From Patagioenas fasciata (taxonomy: Eukaryota; Chordata; Aves; Columbiformes; Columbidae), in the NCBI RefSeq assembly GCF_037038585.1, contig NC_092525.1:17712867-17776866 (forward strand): a stretch of 64,000 nucleotides of DNA. Reading direction: 5' to 3'. Positions 13,747 through 27,520 of the stretch are shown here, in pieces. The notes under the pieces were generated by a model. The model saw only the letters and a program-made list of their open reading frames with translations. It was not told the origin of the DNA and did not search any database. Both the position numbers and the translations under genes were made by a program. Every line of letters starts with the position of its first letter. Within the stretch, counting starts at the first letter, position 1.

Positions 13747-13858
13747 TTCATCTGCAGTTACTGTCATGACACTTCTGCTTTTCTTCATTATTGAAATTAA
13801 AGTGCACCTTGTTATAAAAAACTTGTGTTGTTTAATTCAATTTCTTCAGATGGGCAAC
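13747..13858 (-). CDS. PDE4B: PDE4B1 first coding exon (5' UTR plus 14 codons)
   Basis: The exon runs from an acceptor (TTCTCTTTCAG) at 13,859 to the strong donor GTAAGT at 13,746-13,741. The start codon is at 13,788-13,786 and the coding part reads MKKSRSVMTVTADE. Mammalian PDE4B1 starts MKKSRSVMTVMADD, so the identity is clear. The 70 bases upstream within the exon are 5' UTR. An in-frame TGA lies twelve codons upstream of the ATG start within this exon and supports this start. The exon ends in phase 0. Since it begins with an acceptor, at least one upstream non-coding exon must exist. Confidence 0.95.
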
Positions 13859-14899
13859 CTGAAAGAGAAAAAAAAAAGTATTTTTAAATAACAAACTGAT
13901 TTGATAATAAACTATGGAGCTAACTACTAGCACAAAAGCTGATTTATAACTGACTGTCCACTTTCGTAAAAGACTTGGCAGCAGATGCGACGCAAGTGTA
14001 TCTCTCTAATAGTGAAAGCATAATTCAACATTAAATAGGAACATGTTAAAAGTAACCAGAATTCACAAGGCTCTGCTATATAAGCAAGCCCTGCATCACC
14101 TCCAGTAATACAGAATCAATGCTAACAAATTCTATTAATAATTACAGATATTTTTTCTTTGAATGAGCCCTTTTCAGAGGTACAGTATAGAAGTCCAGGG
14201 GTACAGTACAGTACAGAAGGTCTCCAAGAGCGGCTTTTCATTTTTCCATTCACTATTATATAGAGAGAACACTGTGGGTTGTGGGTTTTTTCTTTCCCCG
14301 CAGAACAGGCAGAGCTGGACTGATACTTTTTTATGTGCTGACAAATTTTTTCCCCTGCTTGGAAGGATTATTTTTGAGGTACAAGATTTCTTAAGGGCCA
14401 CTGCTCATAAAATTCAGCACTGAGGGTACCACAAAAAGCTGTGTGACGGCTTCAGGCTTGGTGATTTTGACTTCTGACATGATGTTTGCTCTGAGAAATC
14501 AGGGATTTTGAACTGTATTTGGATCAAAATTAGGCACCGAATCCTCTTGCCCGCCACCACCAGCAGCCGGGGTCCCAGAAGACACCCCTCAGTTTCACTG
14601 CGAGGTTCACAGCCCTGGCAGCAGGTACTGAAAAAGCAATTGCTGGTTTTACAGACCTGTTTCTTTGCTTCCCACCCCACAATGGATTCAGGAGCCCGAA
14701 CGCAGCAGCTCGGCTCAGCTCAGCTCAGTTTGCAGCCACCACACAATCATGCCACAGAGGGTCTGGATGCAGTTTAACACCATCGTGCACAGGTTAAACT
14801 CTATTTAGCTTGCACTTCTATTTGAATTGAAGAAGCTTGAAGAAAAAAAGAAATACACTAACTCTCGAGCACAGCACCTGAATATAGAGCATCGCCCTG

Positions 14900-15450
14900 G
14901 TCACAGAGGTCTGAGGACACCACAGTGTCCAGGAGCCAACTGCTCACCTGCTCTTCCATGCACAAGAGAAGTGCAACAATGAACTTGCTTCCCTCTAAAC
15001 CAACTCACTGGGGGGAAAAAAAGGGAGAAAGGGCAAAACAAACTGAAAGGAAACACCGACACACAAGCGTAGCCGAGTCTGGCCGCGGTTCTGACTGTGG
15101 CACAGGCACCTCCGGTTGTCACCTCCTCCGGTTCACACACTCAGCGCACACACGTCCCCCCATCGGCAGCCGAGGTACAGGAGCGCTCAGTCCCGCACCA
15201 GCCACAACTCGCTGCCGGCTCAGCACCAGCGCCGGCACACGGGGCTGTTCGCTGCAGCCTGTGCAAGGCACAACTGGAGAACAGCGGAGGGATTTGTCTT
15301 CTCACCGGCTTCCCGCTTGCAAAGGATGGACAGGACCGTCCAGCAGCAAACGCCAGCGAGGCCTGCAGAGCTTTCCCCAGGCTCACTTCCCTCCCAGCAT
15401 CCACCACTCGCTGTCACCGAGCCGAGAAAAACAAATTTATGGCCTGATCG
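14900..15450. promoter_or_regulatory. GC-richer, CpG-containing patch upstream of the PDE4B1 first coding exon
   Basis: CpG dinucleotides are clearly more frequent at about 15,050-15,420 than in the surrounding AT-rich intron. The patch lies roughly 1.2-1.6 kb upstream, in transcription order, of the exon at 13,747-13,858. It could be an internal promoter or enhancer. No TATA box or clear initiator was identified. Confidence 0.25.
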
Positions 15451-16537
15451 AGAACCCTCTTATGACAAGAGGCCACCTGCAAGCACCTGCACAGCAACCA
15501 GGGCAGGTTTATACATTGCAGCAGCAGAATGCGGATTAAAAAAAAACCCTGGCCCTTAGTAGCAGGGCTGTGTGCCAACATCACTTATCTCTGAGAACCT
15601 TATTTTATACCTTTTGATCCATATACCATTAGATGAGTAGGCTGGAAGTGAGAGAAGTCATAACCCTATTAGCAGCATAAAAGTCATACTGCAGTATCAG
15701 AATAAAATTCTAGAATAAGTTTTCTCAGTCTTCAACAATTGGAAGAAACTAAAATGCCCTGTTATGAAAATAATCCAAAATGGACAGCAGAGAGCAAATT
15801 AGATGATACTGTCCCAGATACCATGGAGGTGAAGAAGACAATAACAGTGGCAGGTGTGCACAGACTAGGAATAATATGACATGACTATTTGCTGCCAGAA
15901 ATAAACACATATTCCGCTGTAATACGTAGACAAAGTTAATAGGAAGAACAAAATAAGGAATCAGTTGCATAAGCATCAGAAATAAGCAGCCTAAAGATTT
16001 GTGTTTAATAAAGTACCAATTTGTGCTTAATAAAGTAGAAGGTTGAGATGTTTGTGATGGTCAATGCACAGCAGCTCACACCGCAGCACGTCCCACCGTG
16101 GGACCAACAACTGCACCTCCCTCCTGAATATACATTGGTCCCCAACCTGACACAAATAAATAGATAAATACATAATACAGTAAATAAGTAAACACAGAAA
16201 TAAGTGTCCAGGAAAACATCTTGGGAAAAAAATGTGAAAGAGCCTAAGAGCATCTCCTAAATTTTGCTAACTTCAGGATCTGAACCAACATTAAGAAACA
16301 AGACGTGCAGAGAAGCTGAAGTCCTCTTACAGCACAATTTCCTTTCCTTTATAAATATTTATCAATTTGTCAAAGTACGTTTGACCAGAATATGAGTAAT
16401 CATAAACAACATATTTTATTCAATGTGGATTGCATTTCTGAAGACTTCCGTTAGTCATGACTAAATTACTGTTAAAATCTGAGTCATTCTTTTCTCACGT
16501 CTTTACAGAAAAGATTTCACAACTGGGATGAACATCT

Positions 16538-16560
16538 AGGAAATAAATAAATAAATAAAC
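16538..16560 (+). repeat. AAAT microsatellite
   Basis: Five tandem AAAT units lie in the PDE4B first intron. Confidence 0.85.
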
Positions 16561-19500
16561 CACCCCAAAGAGGCTTACAGGAAAATTTCTCCCATGCAAA
16601 TGTTCTAATTCACGAAATCTTTTGTTGCAAGCAAAGAGTTTCTCTCCACTACCCAAATTCTCCAAAAATAAACCATATGCCAGCAGGCTGGTTAAGTGTG
16701 GGTAGCAGGGAATGCCTAAAGCAGCAAGGTTTTGCATTTGATATTAGACTATCAAAAAAAAACACCCATACTGTTTCAGTGCTGGAGTTGGATCTAATCC
16801 ACTTTCCTGGAACGCATCCTGGGCTGGGTATGAGATTTCTCTTTACACCAAGCTGACCTACTTCTTCCACCTGAACTTTTTTTGTGCTCAGTGACCATGT
16901 TTTTCCAAAATGTCAGTAAATGCCCCAGCAATTTCAGAGCAATAAAGCAAAGGTATGAATTAACAGGGTTCAAAACCAGCAGCGGCAAGGAAAAAAACTA
17001 CATGGATGCATGTGATCAATCCTGCTTCTCCTACATGCTTCTTTAAAAATAGCTATTCAACTCACCCAGTGTGAAATCCACTATTTAAAGAGATTCCTAA
17101 AATGCATCTTAATTTCCAAGTTCTGCTGTGGTTTGAAATACAAGATACATATTTCACCGTGATGCAGTTTCCCCACACGCTGCAGCCGGCGGGGTTATGT
17201 GAGAACCAGATTAACCCCGAAAGCTGCTCCCCTTCCTCGATCAGACCCCGTCAGGGCAGGATTACACATGTGCTGCTCGTGTGGTGCTGGTTCTTGGGAT
17301 TAACACCAGGGTTTGGCAAGCAGAGCTGTTTATCTGGCTGCTTGCGTACTCTAAATTAATTTGCTCCCATTTTGCAAGAAGGCAAGACACAAAGATTGAG
17401 AGAGAAACAAAACAACACACATGCAAACAAACAAAAATAAAAATAAATTATAAAATAAATTTTAAAAACACACACACACATAACAGAACGCACTAAAACC
17501 AGGATAAGCCAGCACATCCTGCAGCCCCATCAGTGTTTCCCCCCAGCTGCCAGCCGTGCTGCCCAGTACATGACACACATTTCTGGGGCTGTATTTTTCC
17601 CCAGCAACAAAATTATGATCCTCACGGGTTCAGCAGAACCTGAAGATGATCAGAGATAAAAACCAGCAAGCTGAATGGTGAATTAATGGAGAAGCTTTGC
17701 TAAGGAAAGGGCTGGGATGGAGGAGATTATCTGATCACAACAGAGAATTACATCATTTGTGAGCTGGGATTCAATCATCCCTAAAGATCATCAAAACTTC
17801 ATGGGGGTAAAGGACACAGACAGGGTGACAGTCACCAAAAAAAAAAAAAGAAAAACATAACGATAATATCGGTTCTCGCTCTCCCAGACAAAACACACAG
17901 GTTCTTACTTCAGGCTTGGAAATCACACACAGCTCCCTGTAAGAAAAATAAACCCTACATGGATCTAACGTTGCTCAAAAGCAAGTTGAGGTATAAATAG
18001 CAATCGGCACTTGAAGACTGATGGGGTTTGTATTTTATCTTAAACAAAACCAGCAGCTTCCAAATGTGAGAGCAATTCTTTTCCTGGGGATTGCAAAGAA
18101 CATCGATTTGTTTATAAAATAGGAAAGGGAGGTCGGGGCTGCCCAGCAGGAGCAAACACGCAGCGCGTTTACAAGCTGAACACACAATAAATAAAAATTC
18201 AAAGAAATACCTGTCAAATGTTTCTGCAGAAATTACATTCCCCTGAAAAATTAGTTCCAGGAAGTTTACCATTTTATTTTCTTTTGCACCAGGCATACAC
18301 AAAATTCTTGAGCCACGGAAGAATTAACTGTACCTTTTCTCTTTCACCAATTTAGGTGCTAGGCTAATTTTCTTCCAGTATTGAGTCGTAAACATTTAGA
18401 TCTGTGACTGCCACTATTACATCCAGTGACTTGGACATCACCTCCCAGAAATGCATACATAAGAACTTCCCAAACAGGTCTTTTTACTATCTATTTGGGA
18501 AGCAAAAGGTTGTTTTTTCAGTAGTCTTTTCCCATTTGTTGTTGTTGCTGGATAGGCCAATGGACCTGGCCATGAGGCCTACTAGAAAGTTAATATTAGA
18601 CTAATAACAGATGAGATATCTAGCAGTAATAAACCTTCAACTGTAGAACAAAATCTATCCCAAAATGCAAACCACAGACAGTTTATGGAGCATCTAGTGA
18701 TTATTGCCAAATTTTGTGGAAGCACTTAACCCAAAGTAAACTTTGCTCATTATAGCATCATTTAAATATCAGCTAGACTGGTCTGCAGAGCTTACGGCAG
18801 CTCCAAGAAACCCACTTCTCAGAAAAGTCCATCCTTTATAATTTTCACAAAATACTGAGAATATTTCAGAGTGCAACACAAAATAAAAGGAAGAGCATCT
18901 ATTAGGACAAGTGCTTGTAACTTATGAAAACAGACTCGGCAAAGAAGGATTTGCCCTGAGAGGTAAAAATAGTTTTATTTCTTATCACTGGAGTTCTCAC
19001 ATAAACTAATTTTGCTACAGAAGTTCCAATATCATCCAACTTGAGAAGCAATGACTTCAGTTTTTTCGTCTTCCAGGGCTGCTTTAAGCTTCTCGTAACT
19101 GCCAACCTGTGAATTAAACGCTGAGTACGCAAACCAACCCTAAATCAGTTTGCTGGTTTTAAGTTGTTGGGCATCTGTGTGATGTAACAAAGTTGGTAAT
19201 TTGTCATATTACAAAAACTAAATGCCATACGCAGGATGCTCTGTACGTATTGGAGAAAGTTCTGTCAAAGTTGTGCAGGCCCAAATAAAAAACTTTAAAA
19301 ACAAAACCACCACCAACAAAAACACACACAAAAAGAAAAGCACCTCTCCTCCCATGTTACCACTGGGTACATTATCCTTATTAAAACAGTGTCTTAACTG
19401 TCATTAGGAGGTTTCTTACTGAGATATCGCCAAGGCTAAGAGGATTGCGAAGACTCATCTTTTCTCTGGCAATCTAATCATTAAAGCTGAGAATAACCAA

Positions 19501-21191
19501 GTCAGTCTATTCCAGAAATTGCAGTAACTCTGTGATTTCCACAGAGGTTACAATCAGGTTGCCATTGCTCTTCATTTATTTCAGTTATGATGGGAAAAAT
19601 CAATACTAATTTGAACATATCATAACGCTGCTTACTGTCAGTAGGCCTCACGTGCTCTGCCCAACTCCCATAACATACAAACAGTATTTTTGGTATTTTT
19701 TTTTGCTATTACTGCAGAGATAATAGGACCACATTTTTTTCAGGAAACTTCCAGGCAAACATTAATAGCCTGGGCAGAAGAAAGAACTGTGGAAAACACT
19801 ATTTTCCTTAATAAGTTAATGATTTTTAAATCTTACCTTTCTAAAACAGTTTATCTGCTATAGCAGTCAAATGCAATAAATTTAAAAATCAGTTTTGACA
19901 GCAACAAAGGATACAGTTTAATAGTGCTACCTACCAGCACATATAGGATTTTGAAGATAATTATTTAGGAAAGCGAAGCATACTATTAAAAGACACAATT
20001 TCTACCTTTCTTATTCCATGTGTAAGTGACTAGCAGAGCCTCCCACTCCTCTGAGTGGAGCCGAACAGCACTCAGAGAAGGTTTATTTATTATGTTTTTA
20101 AAGAAAAACATGGCAGTTTAAAAATAAAACAAGAAACAGTGTGACAGAAAATTTAGGCAACGCAAATTTTCCCCCTTTAGTTCGGTAAAAAAAAATAGAT
20201 GTGATGTTTCCCATGTGTTTTTGTGAGGAAAGGAGAGGAATGCGCTAAGCCTTGCTGGTCTGCACAGATATCGGGGAGGCTGCGGATCGGGTTGGATTAC
20301 ACCATGTGCTGGTGAACAGCGAGGAGAACCTTTCCGTGTCACCACCAGCTAAAGTGGCACTTGTCCCATGCCACCAATTTATTTATTTCCTTCCTAATCT
20401 CACCCAGACATCGCTCTAGTCAAAGAGGAAAAGTTCTAAAATCCTCAGATTCCTCTTTCCTCTGTAGTTTTTAAGGGAAAAACCGAGTTCAAAGAGCCTG
20501 CAAGAAGCATTTCTTAATCTTTTTCTAATACTTGAGCCATTCAGCAACCAACACAATGATCTGAAGTGCACAATCAAGCCTACAAATAAAAAGCATCCTC
20601 AGAAGAAGACATCCTCCAGAACTCTTTTAACAGAGGAATGTTCCTAACCTTGCCGTTTTTCCCTTTCTAAAAATTGCTAAAGAATAGTGCAGATAGAAAG
20701 GGGGGAAAAAAAATATAACAGCAGGATGTTCCTAAAAAACCAAAATCCAGCTAGTCAAGAAGTGCGAAGAAGGGGACCTACAAAAGAAAGAAGAAAACTC
20801 TAAGTGGCTTCACAGCAGGAGGCTGGAGAAGGCCCGAAGCACCTACAAGCAACACCAACACCTGTGCAAAGAGCAAACCCCTCAAATTCTGTGTGGTATA
20901 AGAGAGTCAGGCTTAGCTGCTCCCTTTTATCACCGCTGCATCCGTGCCTTGCACCTGCAGCCCAGGGCATACAGGGGAGAAGTCGCAGTACAACACTGCA
21001 GCCAAGGTGGGCTCCTTCTGGAGAACCTTGCTAGAAATGCCATTTCCACACTGCTCCAGAAGTCTTTTCCCACCCTGCAAGGAGAACCACCTCGGTTCCT
21101 CCCCAGCCAGGCAAGCAGCCCCTTCTTCTTTATTTCTTGTACTGTTTAGGCAAGTAAAAATGATCAGATACCCAGCAGCATCATACAGGAC

Positions 21192-21647
21192 AAACATGGA
21201 GCTGTTGGAGAGGGGGCAGAGGAGCCACAGAAATGATCAGAGGCTGGAACAGCTCTGCTGGAAGGACAGGCTGAGAGAGTTGGGGTGTTCAGCCTGGAGA
21301 AGGCTCAAAGGAGACTTTATTGCAGCCTTTATGTACTTAAAAGGGGCCCAGAAGAAAGATGGGGACAGGGCCTGTTGTGATCGGACAAGGGGTGGTGGTT
21401 TTAAACTAAAGGAGGGAGATTCAGGCTGGACATGAGGAAGAAATTGTTGCCCTGAGGGTGGTAAGAGCCTGTCCCAGGTTGGCCAGAGAGGTGGTGGATG
21501 AACCATCCCTGGAGACATCCCAGGCCAGGCTGGACGGGGCTCTGAGCAACCTGAGCTGGTGAAGATGTCCCTGCTCATGGCAGGGGTGGCACTGGGGGAG
21601 CTGGGAAGGACCCTTCGACACAAACCATCCTGTGATTCTCTGATCTT
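21192..21647 (+). repeat. CR1-type LINE 3' fragment (best copy in the window)
   Basis: This stretch of about 455 bp runs from GGAGCTGTTGGAGAGGGGGC through GACAGGCTGAGAGAGTTGGG, GACATGAGGAAGAAATTGTT and CATGGCAGGGGTGGCACTGG to the 3' end near GTGATTCTCTGA. It is the longest CR1 copy seen here. It covers the region just before and including the 3' UTR; no intact reverse-transcriptase frame is present. Confidence 0.9.
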
Positions 21648-24600
21648 CAAAGAGAACACGACTCAACAGTTTGGGACAGAGCTCTCCATGATGCAGGACA
21701 GTGGGTTTTGGTACCAGACAGTCACGCTCAGGCAGGTCCTGCTCACCTCACAGCCCAGAGTCACAAACACAACCCTTTGGGCCACGAAACACCACCTAAT
21801 AAAACCATTTAATTGCCTGAGGCAAAACCTATTCCATGGCCAATTAGAGTAAATGATTCCGTAGTGATAACAGGTAATGAGTTGTTCTGACCGCAAACAG
21901 ACACAAAAACTCAATCAAAAGGCAAAAGGCTGCTCGGTGCCAAGGTAAACAGCTGCTGCTCTTTGTCTCCTGCCCCCATGTCCTCTCTTCACCAGGAAGG
22001 ATTCTGCAGCTGATAAATTGCATTTTCATAAATTGTGCATCCTAAATGTCTCATAAAAGACAATCCTATAAGGAGTCCAAGAAAGGAGAAAGAAGAGGCT
22101 GGGAGAGATCTCTCCGTGCTGTTAAATGAGTACAAAATGAGGTTACTTCTAGGGTAACAGCATCTAGCCACGCACAAGATATTGCTTCTAACAGCTCTGC
22201 CTGTCTGCAGCTTCATTTTTGTTAGTGAAACACGAAGGATTTATTTTTTAGATCACAGATTTTGTGTAGCAGTAGCTGCTATCACTCTGTTTTTAAGTAC
22301 AGGAATAACCATTCTCTGCTACTGTCTAAAAAACTTTATAAAATATACTGGAATGTGCACATCAGAAGAAAAACTGCCATTTCTCAACAGTAAAGCTAAG
22401 TGTTGTCTGAGCATCTCCTATCTAGGTTTTGAGTATTTTAACAACACTTCTCACCTGCAGACCCCAAAGCATTTGATAAGTGTGCTCAACCTTACAGTAT
22501 GGACACAAATCCGCTGAGAAAAATAGGTGATGGGCTCAAAAAATCACTTATCAGTCAAAGCAGAGCCAGAAATCAGATGGAGAACCAGCTACAGTTAGGA
22601 AGGAGTACACAAGCCATATGTGCAGAGATTAGAAAATGTATTTTTAAGTCATGCTCATCATTTAACTCCCCTGTTTACTATTTGTCACAAAACAGTTACG
22701 TTCTGAGAGTTCAAAAATAACATAATTGTTCAATTAGAACTTGGGAAATTCTTTAAATGTCAGATTTGAGGCTTGTCAGAACTCAAGCCCATTCCAGAAT
22801 TCATGCCTAAAAGCATCTATCACAACTCTCACCCTTCGGAGGATAAGCGGTTCATCAAATGGCTTCGCTTTCCAAAAAGTCCGCTTTTCATACAGAAACA
22901 GAGAGTAACTAAAAAGTGAATTCCACACCTCATCTGCAAAGGTGAAGTGTGGCATTCAGAGAACCAAAGAGGACATGACTGCATTAGCTCAGCATGGTCA
23001 ACTACAAACCTGATTTATCTCAGGAGTTTTTTCCATACTAGAAGCTTCTGTCTGTCCATACAATAAATTAGAAACAAAAAAATAGGACTAAAGGAAAAGC
23101 CTTTGGTATTCTTCAAATGCACATACGTTTTCTGTCAACCACTAGCTAAGACCACTTCCATTTAAATATTTTACTTCATGTATTTTAAGAGGCATCTATG
23201 ACAACATTTTTGTATACTGAAAAGCCAATGTATAACAAGAAATTTAGAAAAAGCCTGACTTAGAAGAACATTTAAGCTTTCTTATTCCATGATTTTTATT
23301 TTAGGCAAAGCAGATGTTTCTTTATACCACTGCTATTTTGTTTCCTTCAGTATCTGAGATTTTGCTTGTTGGGAAAATATTTGCATTATCCTGTATTTCA
23401 GGCTGAAATGATCAGCAAGTTTTTTAAAAAAATAATGAAAGAATACTTCAGATCACGCTGCAGTTTCCTCAGAAATCAAGTGCTATTATGTTAGGTGAAA
23501 GTGGTAACGCCACCATTTTCCTCAGAGTTCTCATTGTAATTTTTTCCCCTTGCTATTTAAAATTCTTCAAACCTTTAATTATGTGGGGTGATACTTCCAA
23601 CACTCAGTGTCTGCCCCATGCTGCATATTTTAGATAAAGTTTTTATCAAATTCAATCACTTCAGAGAGTGCAATTACCCAGGAGCGCGCTGTGGGGTGAC
23701 CTCTGCCCGCAGCATCCCATCCACAGGGACCCGCTTTTGTCTGCGGCACTGGGAAAATCCTGGCTCTTCTGTCCAAATTATTCACCGCTGAAGGCACAAA
23801 GGGAACTGCAAAACTGGAAACTGCAAACCATAGGGATGTACGAGGGTCCCAGGTTGTTCAAAGGATGGTCGGATGAATCCCAGCCTGGTTGCAATTGGGC
23901 TCAGCAAGAATATGTTCCTGCTCTGCAGGCAGCTGGTGATTTTGGGAAACTATAGCAACCAAAAATGGAGTCCTGAGGTCAAAACTCAACATTTGTACCT
24001 ATAAATGCAATAACTGGTACCATTTCAATAGCCTCTGGCCTGTAAAGTAAGAGATATCCAACTACTGCTAAAGAGGAGGTTGGTAACTTCAATCAATATT
24101 GCTCTTCATTAAGATTTGAAAATTTGGTGCTATAAGACAGTTCCTCACCTTTGCAGCAATGAAGCAAAAGAATGCATTTGAAATACTTGAGTTCTTTTTA
24201 AAACACATAATTCTATCAGCCATAGATGATGATATACTACCTCATGCACCGTTTTTCCCAGAAATTAAATATTTAGGTATTATCAGTACAGTATTCTTTC
24301 AAACTAGCCTTAGGTTAGGGCACAACATAAAGCTTTTGCTTGTTCCAATGCAAAAAAAAAGTCAAAACAACAGCATGGCGCAGACTCAAAATGACCTTTT
24401 TATGCCACAAGACATCAGCCTACAAAACATTATAAGTCACCAGAGCGGCCTAACATTCCTGCAAGGTTTCCCACTTTGTTGGTGTGATGTGCTTCTTCCA
24501 GACAAAAACTGAGCTCGTTCCTTTGGATAGCAAAGCAGGTTTTTCTTCTGGGCAGAAGAAATGTCAGTTTTCAAGACAAAAGATGTCCTGCTGTCCTATA

Positions 24601-27456
24601 TTCTTCTCCCACGAGCAAGATCACACACTGGAGACCTGACCTTGCTGCTGCTGCTGCTCTCAAGAATTAAATTCCCACTAGTGTGCTGAGCACCAGAGGG
24701 TTTGCAGAGGCTCTTGGATCATCCCAGAGCTGCTCCTGTCCCACTTCAGCCACATGATGACATGATGTCCATGGCAACATGTCCTGCACTGGACGTGTCC
24801 TCGAGACCCACCTCTCCAGTGTGGGAAAAGCTGCAAACCCACCAACTTCTCATAGCACCAGCAGGTAAATGGAGCCTTTGCAGCACTCCCAGGTAACAGA
24901 CTTTTGAGTCAGTTAAGAAAAGAACTGACTTAGGGCTACTGCTTTCATTTCTACAAATTGCTGTATGAAAGTCAAGGTAAGGATTTGCAAAGATGAACCG
25001 CACATTAAGAGGATACATGACTGACTATGGTCCTACCCAATCATTAAATTACCACCTAGCTACATGAGTCCCCAACGCAAAAACAGTACAGAGGAGTTCT
25101 AAAACTCTTGTTTTTCGGGATTACATTGTTGAAAAGCTAAAGGGCACCTGTATTCCTGTAGTAAAACAGCAGTATGAAATGCCTAGATGGATTTTACAGC
25201 GGGGATTACGCTCCCTGCAAAATTTAAAGCTATGTATCAACATCTTTCTTTCAGTTTGGAAAATATAACTATTAAAAAAAAAAAGTATCAGTTTTTTGTC
25301 TTGTTATCATGGCCCCAGTAGAGAGATCAAAGGATCCCACATTACACAATTAACAGAGTATTTTCTTGGAGCCTTTAGTCCAGCCATATACTCACCTGCA
25401 ATTTCTGTGCAGTTTAATATACATGCAATTACCGTCTACAAATATAATAAACATTCCTGTTAACTAAATGGAGCTAAATTACTTCTAACTTTAATTGCTG
25501 ATGGACAAAATGTTAAGTTTGGATCAGAAATTAAACACTTGGATACCCTTATATTTCATCAGAGATTAATGTCTACCTGCAGCACATGAATTCCACATAA
25601 ACCTCAAGTAACTGCAGCACTAGGCCAGCTGATAAATCACACACACACCAAGAAGTCTACGCATGTCCAACACAGTCAGCCTCTTATCTATTTTTTTTAA
25701 TTAATCCAAATTCTTATATAAAAGGACAAGCCTTTCTACTATTCATTTTTACCTGAACAAGATGCAATAAATATCTATATATTACCTAATGTTTCATGAT
25801 TACCATAGACCATTACACTACCAAATTACTTCTAGGTTTAGAGGCTGCCTTTATGCAGCTAATTGCTCAACAAAAACTTAATTGTTCCTGAGACAGAAGC
25901 TACACACAGCCATGAGAATTACCCTACAAATAGCAAGCCTTTGCTATTGCAAAGGTTTATTAATTCTGGATGCAGAATTACATGCTAAGAACCGATCAGA
26001 TTACAAGGTGAAAGAAAACCCACCTTCCCAGCAGGCTGGAAGCAGCACCCCAGATTTCTGCATTCCATTCTTCAAGCAACAATGCCATTACCTGACATTA
26101 ACAGGTAAATGTTTATGTGCTGTTTCGGTATCAGCTGCATCCCAAGAAAACATGGAGTGCAAACAATGAAAGCACATAAATACGCAAATAAAATAATCCT
26201 TTCCCACATTCAGCCTACACGAGTATTTTTAACAAGGTCAAGAAAAGTAACGTACGTCCTCCTCCATCTATAAGTAGATATTGAGTAAGTTATAGGAAAT
26301 AAATTATCTTTCTTGAAACCTCCGTAGATATCCTTCCAAGCGGCCTCCAGAAACGAGGTGGTGCTGCTCTGCAGGACACAGGAACCACAGATTCCTTACT
26401 ACCCTTATGAAAGAGCCTCTCAGGAGGACCCAGCACTGCTACCACCACCGCTTATTTGTGCCAACTTTCTTCAAGGACCCCCAACATCCTGCAGAGACAA
26501 GCATCCATCATTAAACAGATATACAACAGGAAAACCACAGTAGCAGGTAGGGTGGATAAACTCATCCTTCCTGCTGGCAAATAAGCTCAGGATTTGGGGA
26601 AAGCCTCAACCACACAACGTGCCAACGGTGGAGCTGTCGGGGCAGGAAAGAAGAGGAGACCAGGGATGAAGGGACTGGGGACAACGAAGGGACCAGGGAC
26701 TCGGCTGCCACCAGCTCTCCATCCGTGGGCTTCCAGATCCCTTCCCCCAGAGCTGACTCACTCCCATCATACATTTTAAACCCGAGCTTCCCAGTTACTA
26801 TAACAACTTAATGGATTTCTTCTTGATGTTATTAATTACATTCAGTTTAATCTGTTCACAGAGGATTTGGGGGTAGGCACGGTATGATAGCTCCTCTTCT
26901 CCTTTTAAAAGGCTTTTACATCCCTAAGTTGCTCCAACACTCAGGTGCTCTCTCCATAAACCTCCTTCCATGAGATAAGGAAACGCTTGTATTCCTTCCT
27001 TTGAGAACTCAGAATAGAAGGAAATGGTTTTTCCCTGAAATCAAATAAGGTGCCCAAAATAAATCTGTGAAAAGATGTGCCCTCAGCTGGTTTCCTACGG
27101 TAAACACGGTGTACAGAACAGCTTGTAACCCGGCTGAAACTGGCATTTCTAATACATCCCAGCAGAGAAAGACTGAGCACTTTGCAAGCAAAGCCACTGA
27201 GAGCCCAAGCACAGCAGCAGGCAGAATCTAATTTATTATGTCTCCATTTCGCAGCCGCAGGGTAGGAGCAGGCAGAGCTCTGCTGCCGGGAACGGCAGAA
27301 AAACGCAAGAAACTCAAGGCAAATGCCAAGGTCCAGCAGCGTTGCAGCATGCAGGATCAGCCCCCTTCCTTTGCACTTGTCTCAGCTTCGGACACAGAGA
27401 TCACAAGTGCCACCTCTACCCAATGACACAGAAAAAGGGATGTGGTTTAGTGCCAG

Positions 27457-27520
27457 AGTTAGGTTATGGTTGGACTCAATGATCCTGAGGGTCTCTTTCA
27501 ACCAAAGTGATTCTATAAAA
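27457..27520 (+). repeat. Short CR1-type LINE 3' end
   Basis: GGTTATGGTTGGACTCAATG and TTCAACCAAAGTGATTCTAT mark the last bases of a CR1 element. The upstream part is not recognisable. Confidence 0.75.

Noticed and set aside
14925-15559. Overlapping frames of up to 204 codons
   Set aside because: They coincide with a GC-richer patch and are open in several frames and on both strands, which is typical of composition rather than coding.
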